64,000 nucleotides of DNA, taken from Sediminibacterium sp. (GTDB lineage: Bacteria > Bacteroidota > Bacteroidia > Chitinophagales > Chitinophagaceae). Shown piece by piece: positions 45,746 to 55,528 of this stretch. The stretch spans positions 124,001-188,000 of the forward strand of contig NZ_JAHVAA010000007.1 in NCBI RefSeq assembly GCF_019264485.1, in the 5' to 3' direction. How positions within the stretch are numbered: position 1 is the stretch's first letter; every line of letters begins with the position of its first letter. A model generated the notes under the pieces. It did not search any database and had not been told where the DNA came from. It saw only the letters and a program-made list of their open reading frames with translations. The position numbers and the translations under genes were made by a program.

Positions 45746-46396
45746 TCAGATGCTTACAATTCCATGTTTAATGGCGAAAATAGCAAGACCAACACGTGTT
45801 TTGATATCCAGTTTTTTAAACAGGTTATCGCGGTAAGTATCTACAGTACGGGGGCTGATATGCATTTCTTCTGCAATTTCCTTATAGGTTTTATCACTGC
45901 AAATCCATTGAAGGAAAATGGTTTCATTCTCCGTTAAACTGCTCAGGGGAGAGCCATCACCCAGGAAAGAGTCTTCGTTGCTGATATAATGCATCAGTTT
46001 ATCGCTCACGAGTTCGTTGATAAAGTACCCGGTATCGCGGATATTCTCCAGTGCCTGTTTAAATACTTTTGGTTTGCTGTCTTTGAGCAGATAACCACGG
46101 GCACCGTTTTTAAGCATACGTATGATGGCTATATCGTTTTCGAGCATGCTCAGAACGAGAATACGGGTTTCCGGTAAATTGGCTTTAATCCACTCTGCCG
46201 TTTCAAAACCATCCATCATGGGCATGTTAATGTCCAGTAATACAATGGCTGGTGGTTTATTGGTCTTTAATGCCTCAATGAACTCTTTACCGTTGCCGGC
46301 TTCCATAATTACCTTAAAGCCATCGAATGAATTGATCATCGAGGCCAGCCCGCTGCGTAGTAATTCATGGTCGTCCACTAATGCTACAAAAGTCAT
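45746..46396 (-). CDS. NarL/FixJ-family two-component response regulator
   Basis: The protein has 216 residues. The receiver domain (1-~120) has the acidic pair Asp8-Asp9, the phospho-acceptor Asp55 in LLDINMPMMDG and the Lys of the LKDSKPK switch. A LuxR-type HTH covers about residues 150-210 (LTENETIFLQWICSDKTYKEIAEEMHISPRTVDTYRDNLFKKLDI). It pairs with the histidine kinase gene 15 bp upstream. Targets are unknown. Confidence 0.95.
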   Translation of the reverse strand: MTFVALVDDHELLRSGLASMINSFDGFKVIMEAGNGKEFIEALKTNKPPAIVLLDINMPMMDGFETAEWIKANLPETRILVLSMLENDIAIIRMLKNGARGYLLKDSKPKVFKQALENIRDTGYFINELVSDKLMHYISNEDSFLGDGSPLSSLTENETIFLQWICSDKTYKEIAEEMHISPRTVDTYRDNLFKKLDIKTRVGLAIFAIKHGIVSI

Positions 46397-46411
46397 ATTA
46401 ATTGGTTGGTA

Positions 46412-47188
46412 TTATTTGGATTTCGCCTGCAATATAATAGCTGTTCCGTTTCCGGGCTCACTTTTTATATCAACAGTGGCATTTATCATTTTAGCCCGGT
46501 TAAAAATGTTCTGCAAACCAATGCCCGGACCGGCTGTTTTAAATTTCTCCATGTCAAACCCTATGCCATTATCTGTAATGGTGAGTTTGGCTTCATTCTC
46601 ATTTCCTTCAATATCAACAGAAATATGGTCAGCTTTGGCATGTTTCATGATATTATTGATGATTTCCTGTACCATCCTGAACATGATCAGGTCTGTATTC
46701 TTATCGATGCCTGTGAAATTCTCCACAATCTGAAGGTCTGTTTGGTAACGACCACTTTTCTGGAGATTGCCCAGTAACTGCCTGATCGATTCTACAATAC
46801 CAATATCCTGAATACGGTTGGTTTGTAAGCTATGGCTCAGGTCCCTGAGATCTTTAATGGCTTTTCCCAGCAGATCATCCGTATGTTCCAGTTTTTCTTG
46901 ATCGGCAATATCTGAAAAACTACTCATGTTTAGTCTAACCAAACTTAATACCTGCCCAATATTGTCATGAATCTCACGACTGATATGGCTGAATGTTTGT
47001 TCCTGTATCTCTAATTGCGATTTAAGGATGGTCTGCTCAAACCTGTTTTTCATTTCATCACGTTCCTGCTGATACTTTCGTTGACGGCGTAAAAAAATAA
47101 ATACGATAAGCAATAAAAAAAATCCTATAAGCACCAGGAAAGCGGAAGCTATTATAATTGTGGTGAGGACGTCTTCTTGTGTCTGCAT
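46412..47188 (-). CDS. NarX/DesK-type sensor histidine kinase with one membrane segment
   Basis: The protein has 258 residues. One transmembrane helix spans about residues 10-33. A coiled linker leads to the HisKA_3 motif with His74 in ISREIHDNIGQVLSLVRL, and the ATPase end has ITDNGIGF and the G-rich GPGIGLQNIFNRAKMI box. The sensor part is almost absent, so it likely receives input from a partner protein, such as the 7-helix membrane protein whose gene overlaps its start by 37 bp. It phosphorylates the NarL-type regulator downstream. Confidence 0.93.
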   Translation of the reverse strand: MQTQEDVLTTIIIASAFLVLIGFFLLLIVFIFLRRQRKYQQERDEMKNRFEQTILKSQLEIQEQTFSHISREIHDNIGQVLSLVRLNMSSFSDIADQEKLEHTDDLLGKAIKDLRDLSHSLQTNRIQDIGIVESIRQLLGNLQKSGRYQTDLQIVENFTGIDKNTDLIMFRMVQEIINNIMKHAKADHISVDIEGNENEAKLTITDNGIGFDMEKFKTAGPGIGLQNIFNRAKMINATVDIKSEPGNGTAIILQAKSK

Positions 47189-47802
47189 AATATAAACGCT
47201 AAACTAAAGGAACCGTATAAAATTATGTTCAAACTGTGAACAATGGATTGAAAAATAGGGATTGCTTGTTTTTTTAATGGACCGTTGGTTAAAAATTGAA
47301 TCATGGCATGTATAATTACTGTTCCTAGGTAAAAAAAAAGGAGACCAGTTGCAACCCAAAAAATAGGCTTTTGTAAAAGGTTTGTATGTAAAGTGTTTGG
47401 AAGTATAGCCTCATAGAAAAAGAAACAAACAAATGTAACCATTATGAAAGAGCCTAATATATAGGTATATCTATTGTATTCATAAAACCCCTGACCAAAT
47501 AACTGATTAACAATGAACGCAATAATGTAAATAAAAAAAAGAATTTTCACCAGCCTTTTTAGATTGGGGAGTTGTAGGTTTTGATAGAATATAAAAGAGT
47601 AAAAAAAGAATTCAAACGCAAAAAAGTAATTATATAGAATATCTTTTAGCGCACGGTCTTTCCCGATTGCATATATTTCAACTATACATGTAATCGCTAA
47701 AAAGGGGATAAAATATATATAGAATGGGTGCTTTAATAGATTTTTGAATAAAATAATGGATACAAGTAATGCGAAAAGTTCAGCGTAATTACTAATATTC
47801 AT
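47152..47802 (-). CDS. Polytopic membrane protein coupled to the histidine kinase
   Basis: The protein has 216 residues starting at Met 47802 (47811 also possible). About seven hydrophobic segments are visible, for example ALLVSIILFKNLL, FYIYFIPFLAITCIV, NYFFAFEFFFYSFIFY, LVKILFFIYIIAFIV, YILGSFIMVTFVCFFFY, PIFWVATGLLFFYLGTVIIHAMI and SLNIILYGSFSLAFIL. No family name is recognised. The gene end overlaps the kinase start by 37 bp, so the products are probably made together. A sensing role upstream of the minimal kinase is the natural guess. Confidence 0.8.
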   Translation of the reverse strand: MNISNYAELFALLVSIILFKNLLKHPFYIYFIPFLAITCIVEIYAIGKDRALKDILYNYFFAFEFFFYSFIFYQNLQLPNLKRLVKILFFIYIIAFIVNQLFGQGFYEYNRYTYILGSFIMVTFVCFFFYEAILPNTLHTNLLQKPIFWVATGLLFFYLGTVIIHAMIQFLTNGPLKKQAIPIFQSIVHSLNIILYGSFSLAFILCRHKKTSSPQL

Positions 47803-47931
47803 ATAAAGCACATTAGGTATAAAAAATAAGCTATATCAAAAGCATGATATAGCTATTTAAATAAACTCTCTTAAAGTAGTCGGCAGTTGATTATTATACT
47901 AACTGACCGACTACTTTAATCATGTATAATG

Positions 47932-48426
47932 TTATGGTACCAGTTGCCCCCCGTTCAAAAATTCCTCAACTCTAGATAATATATCTGAAATGTCTGAGTT
48001 GCGAATATTTCCTCTCGCCTGACTAGATCCTGTAAAGAAAACGGTTAGTCTACCAACTTGAGAAGGATCGTGAGCTGTTTTTTCATTGTAAACACCAAAG
48101 TTTACGGTTACACTCTTGCCACCCTTGCGTTTCAAAACAGAAAGAAAATTCTGAAGATCTTTAATGTCAAAAGTTACTGATTGAGTGTACTTAGTATTGC
48201 GGCTGTTACTAAACAGTTTTGCATATTCTGCTGCCATTGATGCAGCTGCATCCTTAGAAATCATTCCAGGAATATTTGCAGCATTTACTTCAACAGCAAC
48301 TATTGATTCTTCTGATTTTGCGCTTGCCTCGTTTGTAACACCATCCTGTTCTTTCTGGCAGGCTACCAGAAGGGTGGTAACAACTGACAGCAGTAAAACT
48401 GTGCCTAAGATTTGAAACTTTTTCAT
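47932..48426 (-). CDS. Small lipoprotein of unknown function
   Basis: The protein has 164 residues. The lipobox LLVAC, with Cys23 at the end of a signal peptide (LGTVLLLSVVTTLLVAC), predicts membrane anchoring. The mature part has a Ser/Ala/Glu-rich linker followed by alternating strands (SVTFDIKDLQNFLSVL, SVTVNFGVYNEKTA, RLTVFF). No family recognised. It is monocistronic, with nothing notable in the 232-bp gap after its start. Confidence 0.75.
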   Translation of the reverse strand: MKKFQILGTVLLLSVVTTLLVACQKEQDGVTNEASAKSEESIVAVEVNAANIPGMISKDAAASMAAEYAKLFSNSRNTKYTQSVTFDIKDLQNFLSVLKRKGGKSVTVNFGVYNEKTAHDPSQVGRLTVFFTGSSQARGNIRNSDISDILSRVEEFLNGGQLVP

Positions 48427-48658
48427 CTAATCTGTTTTTAAATAGGTTTGACCAAGGTTTGTTTGAATGGGTATTACAAGTTCTGCGATAGGGATTTATC
48501 CAATTACTTAATCCTATCATGTACAAAGTTCTGCTTTTTTTCTCAGGTTAGCACTATTTAATCACTGAATTCTGTTCCGTTTTTTCACTGAATTTTAGCA
48601 CAGTGTTTTAACCGTATATTTTTAATTAGTCTTTATAATTAAATGATTATCATGATAT

Positions 48659-49852
48659 TTAGTAAGTATAATTAATGTGTTTTCTGATGTTGATAAAATT
48701 AACTAACCCTATAAAAATGAGAATAAACAAGGCAGTCAAAACAGAAAACATAGAAATATAGGGAGAAATATAGATTTGCTGACCCGCTAAAACCCTATAA
48801 GCCAGGTATTGCAACATGCAAACGATTGCAAGTGATAGTATAATAATAATGATATTGGATGGGAAAAATTGCCGCATCAAAAAACGCGATAATTGTTTGG
48901 GAGAAGCGCCCAGTGTCAGCAATAATTTTATCTCTTCTTTACAGGAACTGATGGTTAACTGGATAAAAAGTGTAAAAATTAAAACTGCAAATAACAGCAT
49001 CAGTAAACCCGTTACTCCCGAAATATTTACCACCATCTCTACTACCTGTCTGTACCTGCTGAATCTTGTTTTATCCTGATCAGTAGCTAAGTTTTTTTCT
49101 TTCAGGTAACGTACCAAATCAGGATTGCCGGGATCTTTTGTACGAATAATTATTCTTGACGGCGCTTTATTTCCTGTAGTACCATATTGTTGATTGGCCC
49201 AGTCCATAAAAGATTGCGGAACAAGTAAGGATGATACCCTGTCACTAAAACCAACCACCCTTCCACGCATGCTGTGTACCCCGCCATTTTCATCATAGAG
49301 GTTTACCTGAAAGAAAATCATTTTCACTACATCCCTTGTCAGCTGCGGTAACCCCTGTGATAAAGAAAACTGAAAATTATAAATGTCTAAAAACATTCCC
49401 GGTACAATGATGGGAACGAAATTGCTTGACTCATCCCAGTACCATTCTTTTGTATTTACATCAAGGAAACTGTCGGGTACACTTTCAAACGCGATATCGG
49501 TATAAAAAGGAAACTGTGCGCTGCTGCTTTGAATGGATGCTTTAAACCGGCTACTGTGTAAAATGCCCACAGCATCGGTAAAACTTTGCGACCCTATATC
49601 CTGAATCTCGGCTTCTGAAAGGGTGGTATTTTTCAGGTTCCGGTCTGTCAGTATTTTATTAACCACAAGAAAATTGGCAATACTGTCGCGATTACCGCTT
49701 CCGCTCAATAATTCATTGTAATTGCTTTGTAACTGAACAGCTGAAAGAATCAGTATCATGGCTATTGACAAACCAACAATGGCCATAGCAAAACGGATAC
49801 GACCGGCACCGGTTTTAATGAGTTTTCGCAGCAGTATATTCAATCCTTTCAT
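48659..49852 (-). CDS. FtsX-like ABC transporter permease
   Basis: The protein has 397 residues. One N-terminal membrane helix (IRFAMAIVGLSIAMILILSAVQL) is followed by a large extracytoplasmic domain and three C-terminal helices (VTGLLMLLFAVLIFTLFIQLTI, NIIIIILSLAIVCMLQYLAY, YISMFSVLTALFILIFIGLVNFI), the FtsX/MacB permease plan. TLGASPKQLSRFLMRQF is the coupling region that contacts the ATPase. It follows the ATPase gene by 8 bp. Such pairs act in mechanotransmission or lipoprotein and peptide export; the substrate is unknown. Confidence 0.85.
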   Translation of the reverse strand: MKGLNILLRKLIKTGAGRIRFAMAIVGLSIAMILILSAVQLQSNYNELLSGSGNRDSIANFLVVNKILTDRNLKNTTLSEAEIQDIGSQSFTDAVGILHSSRFKASIQSSSAQFPFYTDIAFESVPDSFLDVNTKEWYWDESSNFVPIIVPGMFLDIYNFQFSLSQGLPQLTRDVVKMIFFQVNLYDENGGVHSMRGRVVGFSDRVSSLLVPQSFMDWANQQYGTTGNKAPSRIIIRTKDPGNPDLVRYLKEKNLATDQDKTRFSRYRQVVEMVVNISGVTGLLMLLFAVLIFTLFIQLTISSCKEEIKLLLTLGASPKQLSRFLMRQFFPSNIIIIILSLAIVCMLQYLAYRVLAGQQIYISPYISMFSVLTALFILIFIGLVNFINIRKHINYTY

Positions 49853-49860
49853 AAGAATCT

Positions 49861-50508
49861 TTATAAGATAAATTTCCTTGAATACGCAAAATGATCATCG
49901 TCGTGCAGATCGGTAATGATGATGCCGGCATTTCTTTCTTTACAGGCTTCGGCAATAAGTGCAGCTGCTTTGCCGGCATTTGTTTTATCTAAATGACTAA
50001 AGGGTTCATCCATGATAAGCCATTCAAATGGCTGAACCAGTGCACGTATAATAGCCACACGTTGCTGCTCACCATAACTGCAGCGTACAGCCGGCTGATG
50101 CATGATATGCTCAACACCCAGTGCCTGCGCCATTTCTGTGATCCGCTCTTTTTCGCAATACACAGTTTGTAAAACCCTGTTCAGTTCTATATTTTCAAAT
50201 GCAGTAAGATTAGGAAACAATCGGAGATCCTGGAAAACAACACTGATTTTCTGCTGACGATAAACAGCCAGCTCTTCAGCTGCTAAACTGTTGATATCGC
50301 GTTCACCCCATTTAATGATACCCGTATAATCGGTTCTCATTTTATACAGCGAATGGATAAAAGTGGTTTTCCCTGTTCCACTTGGCGCTTTAATCTTGAT
50401 CCATTCGGGGGCGGTAAATACAATATCACTGTTCCAGATACCCGATACCTGTTGCAGTAATTTTTCTTTTAATGGAACCGGTACTACTTCATGAAGCGAG
50501 ATGGTCAT
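49861..50508 (-). CDS. ABC transporter ATP-binding protein (LolD/FtsE-like)
   Basis: The protein has 215 residues from the ATG at 50508; a longer frame starts inside a terminator hairpin and is rejected. Walker A is SGTGKTT, Walker B is WLIMDEPFSHLD, and the Q-loop lies in SVVFQDLRLFP. The signature reads CSYGEQQRVAIIRAL, a variant of LSGGQ with Tyr for Gly. The length fits export-type ATPases. It sits 8 bp upstream of the FtsX-like permease gene, so the two form one transporter. Confidence 0.9.
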   Translation of the reverse strand: MTISLHEVVPVPLKEKLLQQVSGIWNSDIVFTAPEWIKIKAPSGTGKTTFIHSLYKMRTDYTGIIKWGERDINSLAAEELAVYRQQKISVVFQDLRLFPNLTAFENIELNRVLQTVYCEKERITEMAQALGVEHIMHQPAVRCSYGEQQRVAIIRALVQPFEWLIMDEPFSHLDKTNAGKAAALIAEACKERNAGIIITDLHDDDHFAYSRKFIL

Positions 50509-50535
50509 AGCCTGAATTAATTTTTCAAACCAAAG

Positions 50536-50564
50536 AAAAAGTCCTGCCATGGCAGGACTTTTTT
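50536..50564. terminator. Intrinsic terminator after the DUF4836 gene
   Basis: AAAAAGTCCTGCC and GGCAGGACTTTTTT pair around a 2-base loop. For the minus-strand DUF4836 gene ending at 50581 this is a strong terminator. It also explains why an upstream ATG for the ATPase gene is unlikely. Confidence 0.85.
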
Positions 50565-50580
50565 GCTATAATAATTTCAA

Positions 50581-52323
50581 TTAATTGGTTCGGATGATGG
50601 CAGGTATTCCGCCAGGGAACATTTTCTCCTCGAGTTCTTTTTGTTTTTTTGATGCTACTCGCATGTCTACAGCAATATCTGTAAGCAGACTGGTAAGTGT
50701 AACAAGGCTGTTTTGTTTTTCATTCTGCATACGTATTTCAAAAACACCTTTCACGCTTTTGCCGTCGAAATTATCAGATGAACCAATAATATCTTTAAAA
50801 GTTTCTTTGGCAGTTTTCATCGACCTGTTATAGTCGCTTGTGCTGCTACTACTCATAAAGCCTCCGATGGTATTGGCAATGTCGAAATAAAAGACGGTTG
50901 ATTTTCCTTTAAAGCGATTGAGTACATCGGTATTAATAACTGCCTGACTTTTGTTTGACATATACTGTGCATAGGTTAATGAGTCGCTGGCAATGACCAG
51001 GTTTTTCTCATCGGCCAGCATATATATACCCAGCATACTCATGAGCTCACCGCTTTTATAAGTAGCTCCTTCTTTACGGATATAACCCAGTTCGGCAACT
51101 TTATCCATCATTTTGGTGAAGCTGGCTTTATCGCCAACAGGGGCATTGAAAATCATTTTACCCAATGGTTTTTTCTTCGTCATATCCTCCTCATCCGTTT
51201 TTTGGTGAGGTTCAAGCTGACTAAAACCAAGGTCTGATACAACTACTGCGATTTCGCCTTTTAAAGATTTATAAAGATCCTGTAAAGTAAATCCTGCTTT
51301 TTCTAACCTGCCATTGATCAGTCCTTCCATTTCAAGTTGTTTCAGGAAACCGCCGAATATTTCAGGATTAAAAGAAGCCAGCATAAAGCCATTGATTTTG
51401 TCAGACGGATATCTTTCAATCATAGAGAGGTTTACAGTAGGGCCTGCATATTCTTTTAGTATGTTACTTACAACAGGGTTGGTGTAGGTAGCAGATTTAG
51501 CCACAATCTTGCCTGCTTCAAAACTCAGTGTAGCTGTAGAGTAATTATCTTTCATTAACTCTTCCACTTTCGGAAGCGATAATGGCAACATACTTAATGC
51601 ACCCAGTGAACTGTTCGATGAACTGAATACATAACCGTCTGCCTTGTCTTTAAACATATTGGTAAATGCTGAAACACCTGCCATAGATGCATCTTTCTCG
51701 AGACTGTAATAGGAACCCACTTCTTTTTTCAGGTCTGCTTCTACATTTTTCTTTTCAGGAATTTTAAATTCCATATTTACTGTATCATAAGGAACATCAC
51801 TTGCCATCTGAATATGTTTATAAATCGTAACGATTACATTTTTATCTGTCCAGGAAAGTGCTGTATTATCATCTGTAAGGAAATAGGAATGGTTTTTTTC
51901 TTTGGTGATGGTTTTTGAAGCAAATTCTTTTTGTGCTTTCAGCCAGCTTTCAAACTTGGCTGCATCCGACAATCCGCCCATTACATTCATGATGGTAGTA
52001 TTGCCATCTTTTTGATCGCCTTTTTGTGAAAAGGAAAAGAAGAGTTGCTTTTTCCAGTCGATGCCTGCATTATTTCTGAAGTCGTCTAATTTTTTTCTGT
52101 CTTCGGTATCTGAAGAATCATTCTTGAAAATGCGGCTGAAGAGGGTATCAACACTGATTCCTCCTGAAGTTAATTTATCCTGCATGGCACCCGGATCGAG
52201 TACAATGACAGCACTGGCAGTTTTTGGAATTAAGGCAGCTTCCTTGGGTCCTTTGTTGGAACAGGAAGTGAAAATGACCATCAATAAGGTCACGGGCAGA
52301 ATGTAACGCAGAGCAGACTTCAT
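50581..52323 (-). CDS. DUF4836-family lipoprotein
   Basis: The protein has 580 residues. The lipobox FTSC, with Cys21 after a signal peptide (YILPVTLLMVIFTSC), predicts a surface or periplasmic lipoprotein. PKTASAVIVLDPGAM and the repeating strand-rich domains with SLTYAQYMSNKSQ resemble the DUF4836 family found across Bacteroidota. Function is not established. A terminator follows it directly, and it is transcribed alone. The upstream gap contains a one-arm loxP-like word that is a coincidence. Confidence 0.8.
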   Translation of the reverse strand: MKSALRYILPVTLLMVIFTSCSNKGPKEAALIPKTASAVIVLDPGAMQDKLTSGGISVDTLFSRIFKNDSSDTEDRKKLDDFRNNAGIDWKKQLFFSFSQKGDQKDGNTTIMNVMGGLSDAAKFESWLKAQKEFASKTITKEKNHSYFLTDDNTALSWTDKNVIVTIYKHIQMASDVPYDTVNMEFKIPEKKNVEADLKKEVGSYYSLEKDASMAGVSAFTNMFKDKADGYVFSSSNSSLGALSMLPLSLPKVEELMKDNYSTATLSFEAGKIVAKSATYTNPVVSNILKEYAGPTVNLSMIERYPSDKINGFMLASFNPEIFGGFLKQLEMEGLINGRLEKAGFTLQDLYKSLKGEIAVVVSDLGFSQLEPHQKTDEEDMTKKKPLGKMIFNAPVGDKASFTKMMDKVAELGYIRKEGATYKSGELMSMLGIYMLADEKNLVIASDSLTYAQYMSNKSQAVINTDVLNRFKGKSTVFYFDIANTIGGFMSSSSTSDYNRSMKTAKETFKDIIGSSDNFDGKSVKGVFEIRMQNEKQNSLVTLTSLLTDIAVDMRVASKKQKELEEKMFPGGIPAIIRTN

Positions 52324-52389
52324 ATGCTTATATTATATTATAGCATACGAAGTTATAGTCTGTTGGCGAAATATACCAGAAATCTGGTT

Positions 52390-55290
52390 TTACTTCATTA
52401 TAGCTCCATAAATGGCTTCCTGTATGTTTGGACGCACATTCAACCGCCCCAGTTTATTGTCGTTTCGGGTAGGATTAACCCTGCTGGAGAGGAAAATATA
52501 GACCAGTTGCTTCTCCGGATCCACCCAAACACAGGTGCCGGTAAAACCGGTATGACCAAAAGTAGCGGCAGATACACTTAATGAAGGATATGGCTCTTTA
52601 CGCGTGGCATTGTCTTTTTCGGGTTTGTCGAAACCAAGTCCGCGCCGGCTGATATCGCTGCTGTAAGCGGTAAACAGATCAATGGTTGATTTAGTAAGCA
52701 GGCGTACACCGTTTAATTCACCACCATTGAGTAATAACTGGTATAATTTAGCAAGGTCATAAGCACTGCTGAATAAACCGGCATGACCTGCAATACCGCC
52801 AAACATGGCAGCACCTTCATCATGCACATCGCCATGCATCTGCTGTCTGCGGAAATGGGCTTCTATTTCAGTAGGTACCAATGTACTCAGTGGCATTATT
52901 TCACGTGGCTTAAAACCAGTTGTGGTCATGCCAAGGGGTTCATAAAATGTTTTACGTACATAACTGTCTAAAGACATACCGCTGACAGCTTCTACAATTT
53001 TGCCGAGGAAAATAAAATCATTATCGCTGTACACATATTTTCCCTGCGCCGTTAACCTGCTTTTCAGGATACGTGCATACATGGTATCATGCCAGTCGTT
53101 ACGGAGGTATAAGTTTTCCGCCACACGGTGTGAAAACTGTGCTGTAGGAACCTGTACAAAATATTGTGGAGAAGGCTGTCCGGTTGCGGTATCAATTACT
53201 TCACGGTAAAAAGGAATAAATGGATTTAATCCTGCCTGGTGCAATAAAATATCTTTCAGCTTCAGTGAAGCTTTATCGCTGCCATTTACCCAGGATAAAT
53301 AATCGCCCAGTGTTTTATTAAGGTCTACTTTTCCTTCTTCGTAAAGCTTCATGACTGCAACAGTAGTAGCAGAAATTTTGGTAACTGATGCAAGGTCAAA
53401 TACCATATCGTTGGTCATGGGTACTTTACGATCGGTATTTACATGACCAAAAGACCGCTGGTACACCAGTTTGCCGTTTTTTGCAACCAGCACTACCATT
53501 CCGGGTGTAGCGCCGCTGTCGATAGCAGCTTTGGCAATGGTTTCAATCTTATGCAATGAATCGCTGTTGAGACCAACAGATTCTGGTGTGGCAAGTGGCA
53601 GCATATTGTTGTACACGATGCCATCTCCAAAACGAAATGCTTCACAAACAGTAACAGGTAATTTTCCTTTGGCATTTATTTTTCCAAATAACAGATCGGC
53701 TGCTGCATCCTGCGTAATGGCATCGTCTTCATAACAAACCACGAGATTACCGGCATTACAGATGTACTGAACCGCATAAGGGTTGCCGAATGCAAATGTG
53801 ATGCTGTTGTTTTTCTGCAATTTGTTCAGCAGGTCGAGGCTGTTTTTGCTTAGTCCAAACTGGTTTGCCGGTCTACGGCTATAGTTGTGAAAGCCTACTA
53901 CCACTGCTTCGTATTGGTCTAACTGCTGTAAAATTTTTGCTGCTTTTTCTTCATTGTCTTTGTTTTCAAAGAAAAAAACATCTGCATTCAATTGTTGCTG
54001 TATACGGGTGGCAAACTGGTTGCTTTTATCAATTCCCAAACCCACATACGCCACTTTTTTTGCAAGAAGGGGTAAGAGTTTGTCATTGGTTTTGCGTAAC
54101 ACGGTGAGCGCATTGGCAGCAAGCGCTTTTTTAATCTCCTCTGTTTTTGCATTGAGGTCTGCAGCAATATTTTCTGTTGAGATGACCTGTTTTTTATTCA
54201 GTCCGAGGTGGTATTTAGCGAGTAATACTTTCTTAACACGGGCATTGAGATCGTCCCAGCTAAGCTTGCCTTCTTTGATGGCCTGTTTTACTTTGGCAAT
54301 GCTGCCGGGAATATCGCCGGGTAAGCAAAGCATATCATTGCCTGCAATAAGCGACATCACAGAAGCATCTCCTTTGGGAAAAAATTTGGCAACACCCTGC
54401 ATTTCCAATGCATCGGTAAAAGAAATACCCTGATACCCCAGTTCATTACGCAAAAGATCGGTTACATTTTTAACAGACAATGAAGTGGGCAGGTTAGCCG
54501 TGGTATCGATAGATGGAATAGCCAGGTGAGCAATCATCATACTTCCCACACCCGCTTTAATTAATTCGCGGAAAGGGTATAATTCAAGCTGATCAAGTTC
54601 TGCACGCGATTTATTGATCACCGGAAGATCGTAATGTGAATCAACACTTACATCGCCATGACCCGGGAAATGTTTGGCACAGGCCATCACGCCCTTATCC
54701 TGCATACCTTTCATATACTGCACACCAAACAGTGCTACTTTGTATTTATCTTCTCCAAAACTTCTGTCGTTGATGACAGGGTTCATTGGGTTATTGTTGA
54801 TGTCGATATCCGGAGCATAGTTTACATGGATACCAATTCTCTTACACTGCTCCCCCACAGCCAGTCCAAACTGGTATATAAGCCTTGCATCAGGAACAGC
54901 GCCCATCATCAGCTGACGGGGAAAATTAATGACACTGTCTAAGCGCATACCCAGTCCCCATTCGCCATCAATGGCAATCATTAATGGTGTTTTGGCAATG
55001 CGCTGATAAAAATTGGTGAGTGTAGCCTGACGAACCGGTCCGCCCTGAAAAAAACAAAGACCGCCCACATTGTATTTTTTAATGAGATCGGTTACTTCTT
55101 TTACATGATCTGGTCCCAGGTTACTATGTGCCCTGATAATCATTAACTGGGCAATACGTTGGTCTTTCGACAATTTGCGGAATTGTTTTCTTACCCATTT
55201 ATCGGCAGCAGGAGTATGTTCATAAAACTGCTGGGCTGATAAGCCACTCAGGAAAAGGGAAAATAAGACAGAAAGAATGCTTCTTTTCAT
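52390..55290 (-). CDS. Secreted GH3 (NagZ-like) glycosidase fused to a serine beta-lactamase/esterase-type domain
   Basis: The protein has 966 residues from the ATG at 55290, with signal peptide MKRSILSVLFSLFLSGLSAQQ. The GH3 domain (about 30-370) has AKHFPGHGDVSVDSHYDLP and the nucleophile Asp in SFTDALEMQGV, both NagZ-type. A GH3 C-terminal-like part follows. From about residue 590 a beta-lactamase-fold hydrolase begins with SVTK (ASVTK), YSDN and a late HTGFTG. NagZ removes N-acetylglucosamine from peptidoglycan fragments; the second domain may act as a D,D-peptidase or esterase on the same fragments. The fusion is known in Bacteroidota. It is monocistronic. Confidence 0.88.
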   Translation of the reverse strand: MKRSILSVLFSLFLSGLSAQQFYEHTPAADKWVRKQFRKLSKDQRIAQLMIIRAHSNLGPDHVKEVTDLIKKYNVGGLCFFQGGPVRQATLTNFYQRIAKTPLMIAIDGEWGLGMRLDSVINFPRQLMMGAVPDARLIYQFGLAVGEQCKRIGIHVNYAPDIDINNNPMNPVINDRSFGEDKYKVALFGVQYMKGMQDKGVMACAKHFPGHGDVSVDSHYDLPVINKSRAELDQLELYPFRELIKAGVGSMMIAHLAIPSIDTTANLPTSLSVKNVTDLLRNELGYQGISFTDALEMQGVAKFFPKGDASVMSLIAGNDMLCLPGDIPGSIAKVKQAIKEGKLSWDDLNARVKKVLLAKYHLGLNKKQVISTENIAADLNAKTEEIKKALAANALTVLRKTNDKLLPLLAKKVAYVGLGIDKSNQFATRIQQQLNADVFFFENKDNEEKAAKILQQLDQYEAVVVGFHNYSRRPANQFGLSKNSLDLLNKLQKNNSITFAFGNPYAVQYICNAGNLVVCYEDDAITQDAAADLLFGKINAKGKLPVTVCEAFRFGDGIVYNNMLPLATPESVGLNSDSLHKIETIAKAAIDSGATPGMVVLVAKNGKLVYQRSFGHVNTDRKVPMTNDMVFDLASVTKISATTVAVMKLYEEGKVDLNKTLGDYLSWVNGSDKASLKLKDILLHQAGLNPFIPFYREVIDTATGQPSPQYFVQVPTAQFSHRVAENLYLRNDWHDTMYARILKSRLTAQGKYVYSDNDFIFLGKIVEAVSGMSLDSYVRKTFYEPLGMTTTGFKPREIMPLSTLVPTEIEAHFRRQQMHGDVHDEGAAMFGGIAGHAGLFSSAYDLAKLYQLLLNGGELNGVRLLTKSTIDLFTAYSSDISRRGLGFDKPEKDNATRKEPYPSLSVSAATFGHTGFTGTCVWVDPEKQLVYIFLSSRVNPTRNDNKLGRLNVRPNIQEAIYGAIMK

Positions 55291-55482
55291 TTGTGTATTT
55301 CTGTTGATTTTGGTCACATGGAATTCGCCGATAAACATTTCTTTTAATAACAAACTTTGTTACGGCTCATTTCATATAGCCCGGTTCAGCCCACAAGGTA
55401 AGGATTCTGTTTAATCTTGCGGTTTTTTGCGGTTTTTGAAATCTAAAGGGAGGATTATGACAGGCCTAATGAGCGGAATAAA

Positions 55483-55510
55483 AAAACCGCACTTTGCAGG
55501 TGCGGTTTTT
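55483..55510. terminator. Intrinsic terminator downstream of the DUF5606 gene
   Basis: AAAAACCGCAC and GTGCGGTTTTT pair around a 7-base loop (TTTGCAG), with U-tracts in both directions. It separates the DUF5606 gene from the GH3 fusion gene downstream. Confidence 0.85.
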
Positions 55511-55528
55511 AAGATGTTGATTGAATAA

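Noticed and set aside
50509..50550. An upstream ATG for the ABC ATPase.
   Set aside because: It is inside an intrinsic terminator hairpin.
52340..52361. Minus strand reads ATAACTTCGTAT, matching most of one loxP arm.
   Set aside because: The opposite arm is missing and the spacer does not match, so this is a coincidental half-site in AT-rich DNA.
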